Source: Strigops habroptila
Taxonomy: Eukaryota; Chordata; Aves; Psittaciformes; Psittacidae
DNA: 64,000 nt
Assembly: GCF_004027225.2 (NCBI RefSeq)
Contig: NC_044288.2
Span: forward strand, 6,933,719-6,997,718
Direction: 5' to 3'
Below are positions 1 to 11,300 of this stretch, in pieces. The translations under genes were made by a program, and so were the position numbers. The notes below the pieces were generated by a model. The model did not search any database, was not told where the DNA came from, and was given only the letters and a program-made list of their open reading frames with translations. Within the stretch, counting starts at the first letter, position 1. Every line of letters begins with the position of its first letter.

Positions 1-655
1 GGGGACGCTCCTGTACCACCGGGCAGGGGGCTGGGATCATCCCCTGGGTCCCCTGCCCGGGGGCTGTGTGTCCCCGCTGTGCTGACGCAGCGGCTGGGTG
101 CAGTGGTGCATGCATGGGGCATGCGGCCGGGGGTGCCGCAGGGGCTGCTCCTGCATCCCATGGGATTTACCCACTAATCCCCCCGCCCTGGGCTCCGCTG
201 GGCTTTGGTGGCAGTGGGGGGCCCTTCAAAGGTGACTTCATCCCTCTCCTCCTCTTCCCACCCCTGGCTGGGGAGTGCTGCAGGGGGACCCGCAGGGCTC
301 CTGCACCTCTGTATCTGCCCCCCCAGCTCCCCTAATCTAGGAGCTGAGGGGGCAAAATAACTCCCGGGGTACCCCCAGGGCTGGGGGTCAGGATGGGAGT
401 CCTCACTGTCCCCTCTGCCTGTCCCTATGGTGCTATGGCCCCTGCCACCTGCTTTGGGGACTGTGGGGACAGGGCAGGGCTCAGCCCTGTTGTGTCCCTG
501 TCCCACCGGGGCCACAACTGGGGCCCACGCAGCAGCACAGCCCTGGTCGTTCCCGCCTGCCCCTTCCTCCCCCTGCCCCGGGTTGGACTTTTAAGACTTT
601 TTTTGTATTTATTTTGCTTTTTACTATTTGTAAATAAACCGACTGAAGCCTCAGT
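1..655 (+). other. 3' end of an unidentified plus-strand gene
   Basis: No reading frame here resembles a protein I recognise, and the sequence has the look of a terminal untranslated region. It is GC-rich at first, then turns to a T-rich tract around 590-630, followed by a canonical polyA hexamer. In human, the plus-strand neighbours on this side of PEF1 are HCRTR1 and TINAGL1, so a TINAGL1 3' UTR is a reasonable guess from synteny, but nothing in the bases proves it. No splice acceptor or stop codon could be assigned with confidence. The small open frames in the region look incidental. Confidence 0.5.
633..638 (+). terminator. polyA signal AATAAA of the upstream plus-strand gene
   Basis: A canonical AATAAA sits after a T-rich tract. 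Cleavage would be expected 15-25 bases downstream, and a GT/T-containing stretch follows. It is the only good plus-strand hexamer near this 3' end. Confidence 0.65.
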
Positions 656-879
656 GCCACCGGCTCTGCTCCTGCCCCAGCGCTGCGGCAGGACACGCGT
701 GGCACTGCTGTCCCTTGGCTGCCCCATGCCGGGGGGGGGGGGGGACACAGGCCCCAGGAAGGGCTGTGGGGTGAGATAAGGCCCCGCTCATTGTGCTGCC
801 TTCCGGCCCCCCCGGCCGCCTGTGGCTGCAGCCAGCACCGGGCCTGCCATGGGCACACGCAGCCACAGCAGCCGCTGCA

Positions 880-1135
880 GCCACCCCACGGCCACCAGTG
901 CCACCACTGCCATGCAGCCAGGTGTGCCACCGCAGCCAGATGTGCCACTGCAGCCAGGTACGCCACTATAGCCATCCTGGCTATCACAGCCACCCTGGCC
1001 ACCAGATCCAGGCACCCCACTGCAGGCACAAGTGCCACCACAGCCAGATGTGCCACCCTGGCCACTGCATGCAGATGCGCAAACACAGCCAGATGTGCCA
1101 CGGCATCCCCACGTGCCACAGCAGCCACGCAGCCA
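880..1135. repeat. Degenerate GCCA-rich minisatellite
   Basis: A motif of about 20 bases built on GCCAGATGTGCCAC recurs many times with substitutions and small indels. It translates in several frames into low-complexity His/Cys/Ala-rich frames that are not genes. The unit is too degenerate for an exact copy count by eye. Confidence 0.6.
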
Positions 1136-1329
1136 GCACACGGGGCCGGGGGGGCGGGGGGGGTGGTGATTTTTTTTTAGCATTTGTTTATTCTTTGCGT
1201 TTCCTCCCGATTCCTTCAGTGCCCCCCCCCCAGCCCCTCCCAGCCGCGGGGGCACCCACAGTGCGGAGTCGGGCGCCACCTGGTGGCCACAGCCCGGAGC
1301 GGACAGGCACAGCCACGCGCCCAGGCTGC

Positions 1330-3720
1330 CTCTGCTGGTGCTCATGCGTACACATGCACACCATACATGTTATACACGTACATATACACACGCGTACGTA
1401 TATACACATGCATATACATATACACACTCACAGGCACATACGTATACATATATACACATATACACGTACATAGACACATGCACATATGCATACGTATACA
1501 TATGAACATACATATACATGTATAAATGCACACACATATATACGTGCACATATACATGTATACATATAAACATATATACACTTACACATACATGCAAACA
1601 AATGAAAAGACACTGCTGAGGCTTTTTATATACACACAAACTGACAGACTGCTGGGGTTTTATACGTGTGTATATATGCACACCCCCTAACAGACAATGC
1701 TGGGGTTTTATATGTCTGTATATATACACACACAGAGTGATGGAGGTTGTTGGGGTTTTTTTTATATATATATACACACACACACGCACTAACACAGCAG
1801 ACACTGCTGGGGTGTTTTTTTTTTTTAGATGTATGTATAAATACTTACACATAGACAATGATAGGGTTTTACACACATGCACACACAATGACACTGCTGG
1901 GTGTGTTTTTTTTTTAAATATATACATACACACACAAGCTCTGACAGTGATGGGGGTTGTTTTTTGGGTTTTGTTTTTTTGTTGTTTTTTTAAAAATATA
2001 TATATACATACACACAGTGATGATATAGATGCTACTGGGGTTTTACATGTGTACACACACAGAGTAGCATAGCAAACACTGCTGGGTTTTGATATAGCTA
2101 GATATACATACACAAACACAGACAGTGATAGGGTTTTATACACATGCACACACAAAGATAAATTGCTTTTTTTTTTGTTTTTGTGGGTTTTTGTTTTTTT
2201 TTTTGTTTGTTTGTTTGCTTTTAGAATATATACATACACATCATACATGCACATAAATACAACCACAAGCAAAGACTGCTGGTTTTATATAGGCACACAG
2301 ACACACTGAGTAACACTGATGAGTTTTTATATATACACATGCACAAACTAAAAGACATTGCTTTTTATATAGTTACACACATTGACAGACATACTGCTGG
2401 GGTTTTGTTTACTGCATATACGTTTATACATGTATATATGTACACACACACTAACAGGTACTGTTATTGCTGTGTTTTTAATATATATCATCTATGCACA
2501 AAGGCAGTATTTAATATATCTATAGATAGACACATAGATGTGTACTTGTATACACAGACCAGTGTGATTTGAAATAGCACTGTCTGTGCCCTTTGTATAC
2601 CTATGTGTACACTCAGTATATATATATATGTGTGTATGCAAAACCCCAGCACTGTCTCTCTGTGTGTATGTGTATATAAAAAAAAACCAACACTAGCTGA
2701 GAGTGTGTGTGTACGCATTTGTGTATATGTATATCTGTGTATATATATTTGTGTGTAGATATGCATATGTATATGTGTATGTATGCGTATCTGTGTATGT
2801 GTGTATATGTGCATCCTATGTATATGTGTATGTATGTGCATATATATATACCTATGTATATGTATGTGTATCTGTAGATATGTGTGTATATATGCGCATA
2901 CCTATGTATATGTGTATGTGTATCTGTATATATGTGTATATGTTTGTGTGTGTATATATGTATGTATATATATATGCATGCCTATGTATATGTGTATGTA
3001 TGTGTATCTGTATATGCATATATATGTATATGTATGTGTCTGTGTATGTATATGCGTGTATTTATGTCTATAAACCCAGCCCTGTCAGTGTCTGTGTGCC
3101 TACAGCTCTATAGTAGCAGCAGCATCTGCTTGTGCACACACATGCACACATGTGTATATATTTGGGGTGTCAGTGTGCGTGGCTACATAGGGGCATCTAT
3201 CAGTGTGTATCTGTACACACAGAGGTATCTTACTCTGTATATACACGCTTAGGGGTGTGTTTCTGGATGCCTGTTAGTGCATATGTATCCGTGTCAGTAA
3301 GTGCACGTATGCAGGTATGTGTATACACAGGGGTTCCCATTTGTGTGTATGGGGTTTATATGTAAGTATGTATATACAGGCTTGTCTGTTACTCTGTGTG
3401 TGCATATACACACACACATATACATACACACTCCCCCCGTATATCTATGGATTTACTATATATTTATATAATAGACATATATTATTATATATTTCATATA
3501 TATTTATATGTGTGTATATATACATGTGCATGGAGCCTTGCGTGTATATATACACCCACAGAGGGTTGTGTGTGTGCACAGCGTGGTGTTTGTGCACACA
3601 CATATAGACACTGGGTTATCTGTTAATGTGTGTTTGTACACTAATACGTGTTACAGAGGCGTCCTACTCTGTGTGTGTGCATACACGGGTGTCTGCATGT
3701 ACACACACACAGACACTGCC
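1330..3720. repeat. 2.4 kb TA/CA then TG/TA simple-sequence block
   Basis: The left part (about 1340-1600) is (CATATACA)-like on the plus strand. The middle (about 1610-2480) is a higher-order array in which a module of roughly 60-80 bases, containing CTGCTGGGGTTTTATA followed by ACACACA, is repeated with T-runs. The right part (about 2600-3070) is TGTATATGTG-like, the reverse complement of the left part. Interspersed TG/CA continues to about 3720. All the Tyr/Val/Cys/Ile- or His/Thr-rich open frames here are translations of the repeat. Confidence 0.9.
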
Positions 3721-3728
3721 CTGGCTAT

Positions 3729-3990
3729 TCTTTCTATCTATCTATCATCTATCTATCATCTATCTAATCTATCATCTATCTAATCTACCAAATCTATCAT
3801 CTATCTATCTAATCTATCAAATCTATCATTTATCTATCATCTATCATGTATCTATCATCTATCAAATCTATCATATATCACCTAGCTATCTAATCTATCT
3901 AATCTATCATCTATCTAATCTATCATCTAATCTGTCATCTATCTAATCTATCAATCCTATCTAATTTATGATCTATTTAATCTATCTACC
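3729..3990. repeat. (ATCT)n tetranucleotide microsatellite
   Basis: Imperfect CTAT/ATCT repeats, with AATC variants, fill this stretch and grade into C-rich CCTACC/CCCTCC sequence near 4000. It is a plain tetranucleotide microsatellite at the PEF1-facing edge of the large simple-sequence block. Confidence 0.9.
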
Positions 3991-4029
3991 CATATACCCA
4001 CCTACCTATCCACATACCCACCGCTCCCT

Positions 4030-4560
4030 CCCTCCCTCCCCACATACACACCCCATAACCCCAGCTGCCCCCAGCTTTGGCTCTGAACCTCTCTGCCCAT
4101 TCGGGCAGCTCTGACGCAGTGGAAGACGATGAGAAACGCTGCTGGAATAAGGAGTGCTGCTCTGGAACAGACAACACCCACAGCTGGTGATTGCTTCTGA
4201 AAGCAGCACGTAAATTACTTGGGCTTTTAACTATTTTGTTTCAAAAATATTCCTTCAAATACATAGCCTCAAAAAGCAGCCTCATCAAGCCCAATTCCAG
4301 GAGAATCACTTAGATACCATTTTAAAACCTCAGGAAAACACTTCTGTGTTGGCTGAATCTTTACACTCCTGGTTGTACCTCAGCAGCAGACCCCAGCACC
4401 CAATTGTCTGTGATTTGACATGAACTGGGTTAAGAACCAACTCCAGGACGGGGGTACAGGCACAGGATGTGTCCCCAGAGCTGCTGCTGGCCCCGTGGGG
4501 GTGACACCAGGCCGGAACATGCAGCCAGGACCTGCTCAGCAAACACAAACCACTCAGCAG
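4030..4560. other. Unique intergenic sequence downstream of PEF1
   Basis: This is ordinary single-copy sequence with moderate GC, between the microsatellites and the PEF1 polyA site. I see no exon, RNA gene or mobile element. The short open frames on both strands have no recognisable product. Confidence 0.5.
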
Positions 4561-5199
4561 CCAGTGCACATCACCTTTTATTCAAAAGCTGTAAAAAGCA
4601 GCTCTAAACCGTTTCTGAGTTTGGCTTTGGCAGACAGAGACGCATCCAAACCCACACTGGCAACAAGCAACAAGAGTGGCCCAGGGGAAACAGGGCTCAC
4701 CCTCGGGAAAGCTGGAGCACTTCTAGCAGAGCCAAGCGGCTGGAAGTGCTCCTGCGGAGGAAGAGCAGTCTATGAGGTGAGGAAGGATGAGCTCTGCCAT
4801 TGCTTGAACCCTTCCTGCTGCTTTTCCAACGAAGGCTCACCTTTTGGGCACTGGAGAGTCCCTGAAAGCGTGATGAGACGGGGCTGTTCCACTGCAGACA
4901 TCCCACCAAGCCAAGGGACAGCACAAAGGGAGGTCTAAGGATGATTTTATATCTGGCAAGGGAAGATCTAAGCACTCCCCAGGAGGCACAGCACAGGCTA
5001 TCAGTTTGGCTGTCCCACCCTGCAGCATGGCCCCAGAACCAGGCTCCAGTTTGGCGTGGAGGCATCTACTGCCATCGAGTGGGGACAAGGAATCGAAGCT
5101 GGGAGGGTCCTGGAAGGGCTCAGGGCTCCTTGGAAAGCTGCCCTGGGAAAACAGCTTGGTCACATCGCAGAGGAGAGCTCCCCGCCCTCAGCTGAGGCA
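4560..5199 (-). other. PEF1: PEF1 3' UTR
   Basis: This is the stretch between the PEF1 stop and its polyA signal, in the same terminal exon as the last EF-hands. No intron is needed. It holds no repeat I recognise. Confidence 0.65.
4577..4582 (-). terminator. PEF1: PEF1 polyA signal
   Basis: AATAAA on the minus strand, about 620 bases after the PEF1 stop codon. Together with the stop it bounds a 3' UTR of roughly 4560-5199. No competing canonical hexamer was noticed between stop and signal. Confidence 0.75.
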
Positions 5200-7612
5200 T
5201 CACAGCATGCGAGTCACGACCATGGTGAGGAAGTCCTCGTAGCTCAGGCACACGTTGCCCACCAGCCCCGTGTCCTTCTCGCGGAAGGCATCGGTCGTGC
5301 TCTGGAGCTGCATGCAGATCTGGATGAAGCGGTCCAGCTGGATGCTGGGGTTGGGCGATCGCTGGGCATAGCGGGCCAGCAGCAGCTGGCTGAACTGGGG
5401 GCTCAGGTTATAGCCCATCTGGGAGAAAGCTGGGAGCAAGAAACACTTGGATTAAACCTTCCTGATGGAAGGGAGCGTGACTGTGCCCTGCCTGCCCCAT
5501 GCTGGCACACACCCCATCTCCCACCGCCCCACGGCCTCCCTTCCAGCAGCGGGTGTGTGCAGGCAGGGCTTTCCCAAGGGAGAAACCAAACCAAGGCACG
5601 AATTCCAGACATTCTTCCCCTCCATCAGACACACACACCCAAAAGCTCCTCCCAGAAAACAGGCTTTAGCCGCATGCCATTTGAGGGGGCATTTTGGGTT
5701 TCCTTAAGGAAGGAAGTTTGTGCCGCAACCCTGCTGCAGCTCCTTGTCTCCGGTCCTGTGGGAAGGCTCAGTGCCAGCTCTGCCATAGCTGGTTCAGCCA
5801 GCCCAGGATGCTCCTTGCTCCACGGCTGCATGGGAGGCACCGCAGGAGCTCAGGTTCACCCAGCCCTGCTGCACACACAGCACCAGGAGGAGACACTGCT
5901 CTGGAAATAAATGCTAGCAGAGGCAGATATTGGTGTCAGCAAGGGTCAGGTTGGTGTCTCTGCCTCTCACCAACCTTGCTGAAGCTCACTGAAGCTGATG
6001 GAGCCCGACTGGTCCCTGTCGTACTGCTGGAAGAGGCTCTTCCACTGCTGGATGAAGCGCAGCAGGGCTGAGAAGCCGTACACATCGATGCGCCCTGACC
6101 TGGTCCTGTCGAACATGTCTGAGGAGGAAGGAGCAGAGAGGAGGAGCAGGACAGTGAGCAGTGGAGCAAGGATACGCTGCAGAAACTCCCAGGGAGCTCA
6201 GGATCTCTGCATGGCTCCCAGCACCCAGCTCTAGCCGCAGAAGCTGGGATCAACCAGCACCCAATAGGCTGGTATGAAATGGCACCAAACCCCAATGCCA
6301 GGGCATATAGGGTGATGGGGTGACTCTGAGTCAATACCGGAGCTTTCGCTCTCTTTCTCCTGGTTCCCTGGGAGCTGGGGCTAACGCAGAGCTGGACTCC
6401 CTTTCCCAAGCAGCATTCTGAGGCCCTGACTTGTGTCCCCCACTAAAAGGGTGCTCAGAACTGCCTGATTTGCCCAGCTCTTGCTCCAGAGAGCGCTTAC
6501 AGACCAGCTGCCCAGGTAAGTGACACCCAGAGACAGGGGAATACGGCCTGGGCTGGGCTTCACCCTGACAGCAACTCAACCCAAACGGATCAACACAAGA
6601 AGCAGCAGGAAGGCAGGGAAAGCCCAGACTCACTTATCATCAGCAGGCAGGTCTCATCATTGAACGCTGACCAGTTGGAGTTGACCAGCGCCTGCTTCAG
6701 CTCCTTCACGGAGATGTACCCGCTGTGATCAGCGTCCACCGCCTGGAACCAGGAGAAGGCCTCCGGGTCCACACCCGGGGGGGCACCCCCTGCATGGGGA
6801 GAGGCCATCAGCGGCTCCCGCCTCCCCTCAGAGCGACCACTGCCTGCTCCACCCCGGCGGTGCTCACAGAGCACGGGGCCGCTCAGCGCTTTGCGAAGCC
6901 AGATGAGCCCGGGGGAACGCGTGGGCCGGGCCCGGGCTGGGCACGAAGCGCCTGGCGGCTGAGGAGGGGACACACAGCAGGCCCGTGGCGCGGCTGGGGC
7001 CATGAACCTGGACACTGATGTGCGGCCGTAAGGTTTTCTGGGGGGTGCTCAGGGCTGGAGCCTCCTCGGCACCTTCTGCTCATCCTAACACACCGACCCG
7101 GGCCTCAGCTCCCACCCGTGGGGCGAACCGAGCCGAGCCGGCTGGGAGGCACCGAGCCGGCCGCTCCCGGCATCGGGCTGGGGAACGCCCCGACCCCCGC
7201 AGGGCCACCCAGGGGCTCGGTACCGACCGCGGGACGTTCCCCTGAGCCCCGCAGCCGCACTCACCTCCGGGAGCCGCCCCTCCGTAGGGGCCGGGCTGCG
7301 GCCCGCAGCCAGGCGGTCCGTAGGGTGCCCCCGGCGGGGGCTGTCCGTACGGAGCCCCGGGGGCCGGGGGCGGCCCGCTGCCGTACGGAGCCCCGGGGTA
7401 GGGCCCGGCCGGGGGCGCGCCGGGGGCCGGTCCTGCGCCGGGGAAGCCCTGGGGAGGGGACAGAGCCCGGTTGTGCGGCGGGTCCCGGGCCCCGCACTGC
7501 CGCTCGCCGCGCCCCGCGCCCCCCGCCCCCCGCCCCGGCCCCGGCCCCGGCCCCGGCCCCCTCCGCGCGCCCGGCCCCGGCGCGGCCCCACCTGCCCCGG
7601 GTACGCCGCCAT
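5200..7612 (-). CDS. PEF1: Peflin, penta-EF-hand calcium-binding protein (5 exons, 244 aa)
   Basis: Peflin is a penta-EF-hand protein that dimerises with ALG-2 (PDCD6) and tunes COPII export at ER exit sites and KLHL12-CUL3 activity. The coding exons are 7592-7612, 7265-7448, 6634-6789, 5975-6118 and 5200-5429. Every junction has GT-AG and the phases agree. The start is ATG with MAAYPGQ in exon 1. Exon 2 is a Gly/Pro/Tyr-rich domain (residues 8-69) with repeated APYG-type units. EF-hand 1 has a canonical loop [12 protein letters not shown] at 87-98. EF2 (124-135) is degenerate. EF3 has the loop [12 protein letters not shown] at 154-165. The last exon carries EF4/EF5 and ends in TRML, as in the human protein. 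At 244 aa it is shorter than the human protein (284, from memory), mainly because the Gly/Pro-rich N-terminus has fewer repeats. Confidence 0.96.
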
Positions 7613-7770
7613 CGCACGGCATCCGCTGCCCCCGCCAGGCCACGCCCCCCACTCTGTGGTCACGGGCAGCGCGCACGCCCATTGGTCTCGCAGTGGCCCC
7701 GCCCCTCCCGGGGAAGGGCGGGCGAGCTGGGCGGGGCGGGAGGAAGGGCAGAGGTGGAGGCACCTTAAGG
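7080..7770 (-). promoter_or_regulatory. PEF1: PEF1 CpG island and promoter
   Basis: A dense CpG/GC-rich block covers exons 1-2 and the region upstream of the start codon. About 70 bases upstream of the ATG there is an inverted CCAAT box on the plus strand (attgg at 7681-7685), flanked by GC-box sequences around 7695-7712 and 7729-7740. No TATA box is evident, which fits a housekeeping CpG promoter. The exact start of transcription cannot be read from sequence. Confidence 0.7.
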
Positions 7771-7845
7771 CGGCAATGGCCCCTGGGAGGGATGAGGTGG
7801 GGCCCAGCGCGCCCTCCGGGTCATGCGCGGAGCATGGCTGGGATC

Positions 7846-8095
7846 CAGCCGGGACGGGACCCGGGGTCAGCACAGGGACAGGGGCAGGATCAGCCTGGGA
7901 AGGGGGCTGGGATCCCCCTGGGAACAGGACTGGGATCTCCCCAGGAGCTGGTCTGGGATTCCCCCAGATCACGACTGGGAGCCCCTGGGATCAGTGCTGG
8001 GACCTCCCCGTGAGCTGGTCTGGGATTGCCCCTGAGGCAGGGCTGGGATCCCCAGCACCGGGGCTGGGATCCCCCCAGGATCCTTCCCATCAGAG
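7846..8095. repeat. CTGGGATC minisatellite between PEF1 and COL16A1
   Basis: Units of about 28-32 bases built around CTGGGATCCCCC recur eight or more times with variation. The array lies between the PEF1 promoter and the COL16A1 3' UTR. The frames across it are Pro/Gly-rich and not coding. Confidence 0.65.
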
Positions 8096-8395
8096 GAGTC
8101 TGGGGGGCACCGTGCGCCCAGCTGGGGCGGCCTTAGTACCGAGTGCTGGGCCGGGGCTCCAGGGCTGGGCAGAGCACCCCTTGGGCACAGGGATGGGGAC
8201 GGCGATGTGGCGGATGCAGGAGGCAGGAGGCACCAGCACGGGTGTATTTGACCAGGCAGGATCCAGCCGCCCTCCCGATCCCAACGGAGCTGGACAACGT
8301 CCGCCCCCTGCCCCCCGCGGGACAGGCACAGCCCCGGCACAGCGGGGAAACAATATTAACAGCAAAGGCGGGGGACGGGGGACACGGGGGGACCC
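8096..8395 (-). other. COL16A1: COL16A1 3' UTR (end uncertain)
   Basis: This follows the COL16A1 stop codon on the minus strand. No canonical AATAAA was found before the PEF1 CpG island. The best candidate is the variant hexamer AATACA at 8243-8248, about 150 bases after the stop, with a GTG-rich stretch beyond it. The boundary is therefore a guess. Confidence 0.4.
8243..8248 (-). terminator. COL16A1: Candidate non-canonical polyA signal AATACA for COL16A1
   Basis: AATACA is a minor but known variant of the polyA hexamer. It is chosen only because nothing better lies within 600 bases of the stop codon. Confidence 0.3.
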
Positions 8396-11300
8396 TCAGC
8401 CGAAAGGGCCCTTGACGTTCTTGGGCTGGAAGAGGGGCTGCTCCATGGGCAAGGCCCCCATGCACTCCGCCGGGCTGCAGTGCCCCGTCTTGCCCGGCTG
8501 CCCTGTGGCACCAGGTGGGCCAGGGATGCCGGGGATGCCCTGCTGCCCCACGGGGCCGGGGGGGCCCATCTTCCCATAGCCTGGTGGCCCTTGGGGACCT
8601 GGAAGAGAGAAAGAGGGAGGTGGCAGGGTGTGGGATGGGTGCAAGCCCCACCACGGGGCTGGTAGGCACAAGGAGGGAAGGGGGTTACCTGGGGGTCCCG
8701 GGGGGCCGCTGTCCCCCATCAGCCCCACACCCTTCTCTCCTTTCTCTCCTTTGGCGCCCGGCTCACCTGGAGGACATGTGGATGGAGAAGGTGAGACCCC
8801 GGCACAGGAGTGACAGCGCAGTGATGGGGGACACGGGGAGCAGCACCTACCCCGCATGCCTGGAACTCCCTGCCGCCCCTCCCTGCCGATCTGCCCCGGC
8901 ATCCCTGGGGAGCCGGGTGGTCCCGGCCGGCCGGGCAGCCCGTCCTTCCCCGGGGGACCGGGTCTCCCCGGGGATGCCACCATCTCCACCGGGAAGTGCA
9001 GCCGGGAAGTGTAATACGCCATCCGCTCTGCGGGAAGAGGCGGCTGCGCTCAGCACCGGTGGGGACAAAGCGATGCTGAGGGGTGACCGGCCCTCGCCCC
9101 CACCACCCCGTTACCATCAAACATCTTGTTGAGCTCCTGCCGGATGAACCTCTTGATCTCGTCGTAATTCACCATGTCTCCCTGGGGGGACACACGTGAG
9201 GGGACGCTGCCACCGGCACCGCAGGGGACAGGGTCCTGTCCCCCTATAGCGCGGCCGCTGCTCCTCACCATCATCCCCGGCGGTCCTGGCAGCCCGGGGC
9301 TGCCCGCGGGGCCCGGTGAGCCCGGGGGACCCCTCTCTCCTGCAGGTCCCCGTGGCCCCACGAGCCCCATGGAGCCGCTTTTCCCTGGCCCCCCCGGCAT
9401 GCCGGCTCTGCCCTTCTCCCCGGGGTAGCCTCGCTCGCCGGGAGATCCAGCTTCACCCTGGGAACAGAGGGTGAGCACTGGCACCCCCAGCCCTGAGAGG
9501 GATGTGGGGTGCTGGGATGGGCACGGCCAGGCTCTGCCCTCACCTTCTGCCCAGCCGGTCCTGCGGTGCCAGGTTTTCCTGGGGGGCCCTGGGGAGACAC
9601 AGAGGAGCAGGGTGGCAGCGATGTCCCCAGCACGGGCAGGCCAGAGGCTGCCACCATCCAGCTCCAGGTCCCAGCGGGCAGGAGAGCCGGGAGCCCACAC
9701 TCCTACCTCTTTACCCACAGGTCCATCTGGTCCCTGCTCCCCCTGTGGAACCAAAGCGGGACGGTGTGAGGTGGTGACAGGCGCGGTGCTGTCCTGCAGG
9801 TCCCCTCCACACCGGGGTGCAGGGCTCTGTGCCCTCCCCGTGCCCACTGCACTCACCGGTGGCCCTGGGTGGCCGGGGGGTCCTGGCTGTCCTGGCATCC
9901 CGGGCAGGCCTCGCTCCCCCGCAGAGCCACGCTCGCCCTTCAGCCCCTGCAGGGAGGCAGGAGGAGAGAGCCAGGAGCATCCACAGGGATGGGGGTCCCC
10001 ACAGCTGCTCCCATGGCACCCGCGCAGCCCCACATCCCACAGGCATCACTCACCACTCCAGCGAGGCCAGCGGGACCCGGCTGCCCCGGGGTGCCGGGGG
10101 GTCCCTGGGGGCAGAGGGAGGGGTGTCAGCTTGGAGGGACCATGGCAACATCCCCACTCCATGTGCCAGAGGGAGATCCCACCATGCTCCCCACCATGGG
10201 CACCATCCCGCTGTGCCAGGGAGAGCAGGTCCAACTTACAATGAGCCCCGGGGGTCCCTGCCGGCCTTGGGGTCCCATGGGTCCAGGCTCACCCTGAGGA
10301 AGGCAGGGTGATGAGGGGGGATGCGGGGCCCATCCAGCTCAGGGCACACAGCACCCGTTCCCTTGCTCACCTCCGCTCCCGGCCGGCCCGTGCTCCCCGG
10401 GGGACCAGGTTGGCCACAGTCACCCTGGAAAGAGCAAGGGACACCGTGGGCAGTGCAACGTGTGTGGAGACCCCAGCCCAGGACTGAGGTCCCTGGGGCT
10501 GTCGCCACTGAGTGTCCCCCAGTGCCACCACCTCTCACCTTTGGTCCCGGGAGACCCGGGTGCCCCGTCTTCCCCTTGAAGCCCTGGAGAGAGAAAAGAG
10601 CTGGGGGCGGTCCCCGTCCTGCAGCACCAGGCTGGGGGGATGCCCACCCATATGCCCACCCATCCCCTTGGGATCAGCATGCCCAGACGCACACGCTGGG
10701 ACACCCGGTTGTGGCTGCAGGGACATGCCAGGCACCAAGCACCACGGGGGGGTGACAAGGGTGGTTGTCACTCACCGGAGGACCCATCATCCCTGGTGGC
10801 CCAGGGGGGCCGGGGTCACCCTGGAGAGAAAGAGACACGGGTTCTGGGTGTCCTGCGGGGGTGAGGGGTGGCTGTCCCCTCACCCCCAGACCGCAGTGGA
10901 TCCCGCCGCCTCACCCGCAGCCCTGGCTTGCCATCCTTGCCGTCCAGTCCTTCCAAGCCAGCGGGGCCCTGTGGGGACAAGGTGAGGGTGTCTGGGGGTG
11001 GTTTGCACTGAGGGGCTCTGGGGGTCCCCGAGGGACCAGCTCTGAGCACCCCAGGCCATGGGAATGGGTCCAGGCAGCGGTGCTCCCCAACAGCACCATG
11101 ATACCGGTGGTCCTGCCCCCCCATGGGGGGGTCTTACCTGGATGCCCGGGGGTCCGGGAGGCCCGGGGGGCCCTGGCATCCCCGTGGGGCCACGAATGCC
11201 CTCACTGCCCTGCAAGAGCCACAGGAGGTCAGAGGGACAGCCGGGGATGGGCACGAGAGCAGGGACCAACCTGGCCACCAGCCCCAGGGATGAGCAGTGC

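Noticed and set aside
1-335. Coding exon of TINAGL1 or HCRTR1 at the left edge
   Set aside because: None of the three plus frames matches what I know of either protein; only 3' UTR character is visible.
2600-2640. TATA boxes within the TA-rich block
   Set aside because: TATATATA is a by-product of the microsatellite and no gene starts nearby.
2703-3252. Tyr/Val/Cys/Ile-rich open frames
   Set aside because: They are translations of TGTATATG simple sequence.
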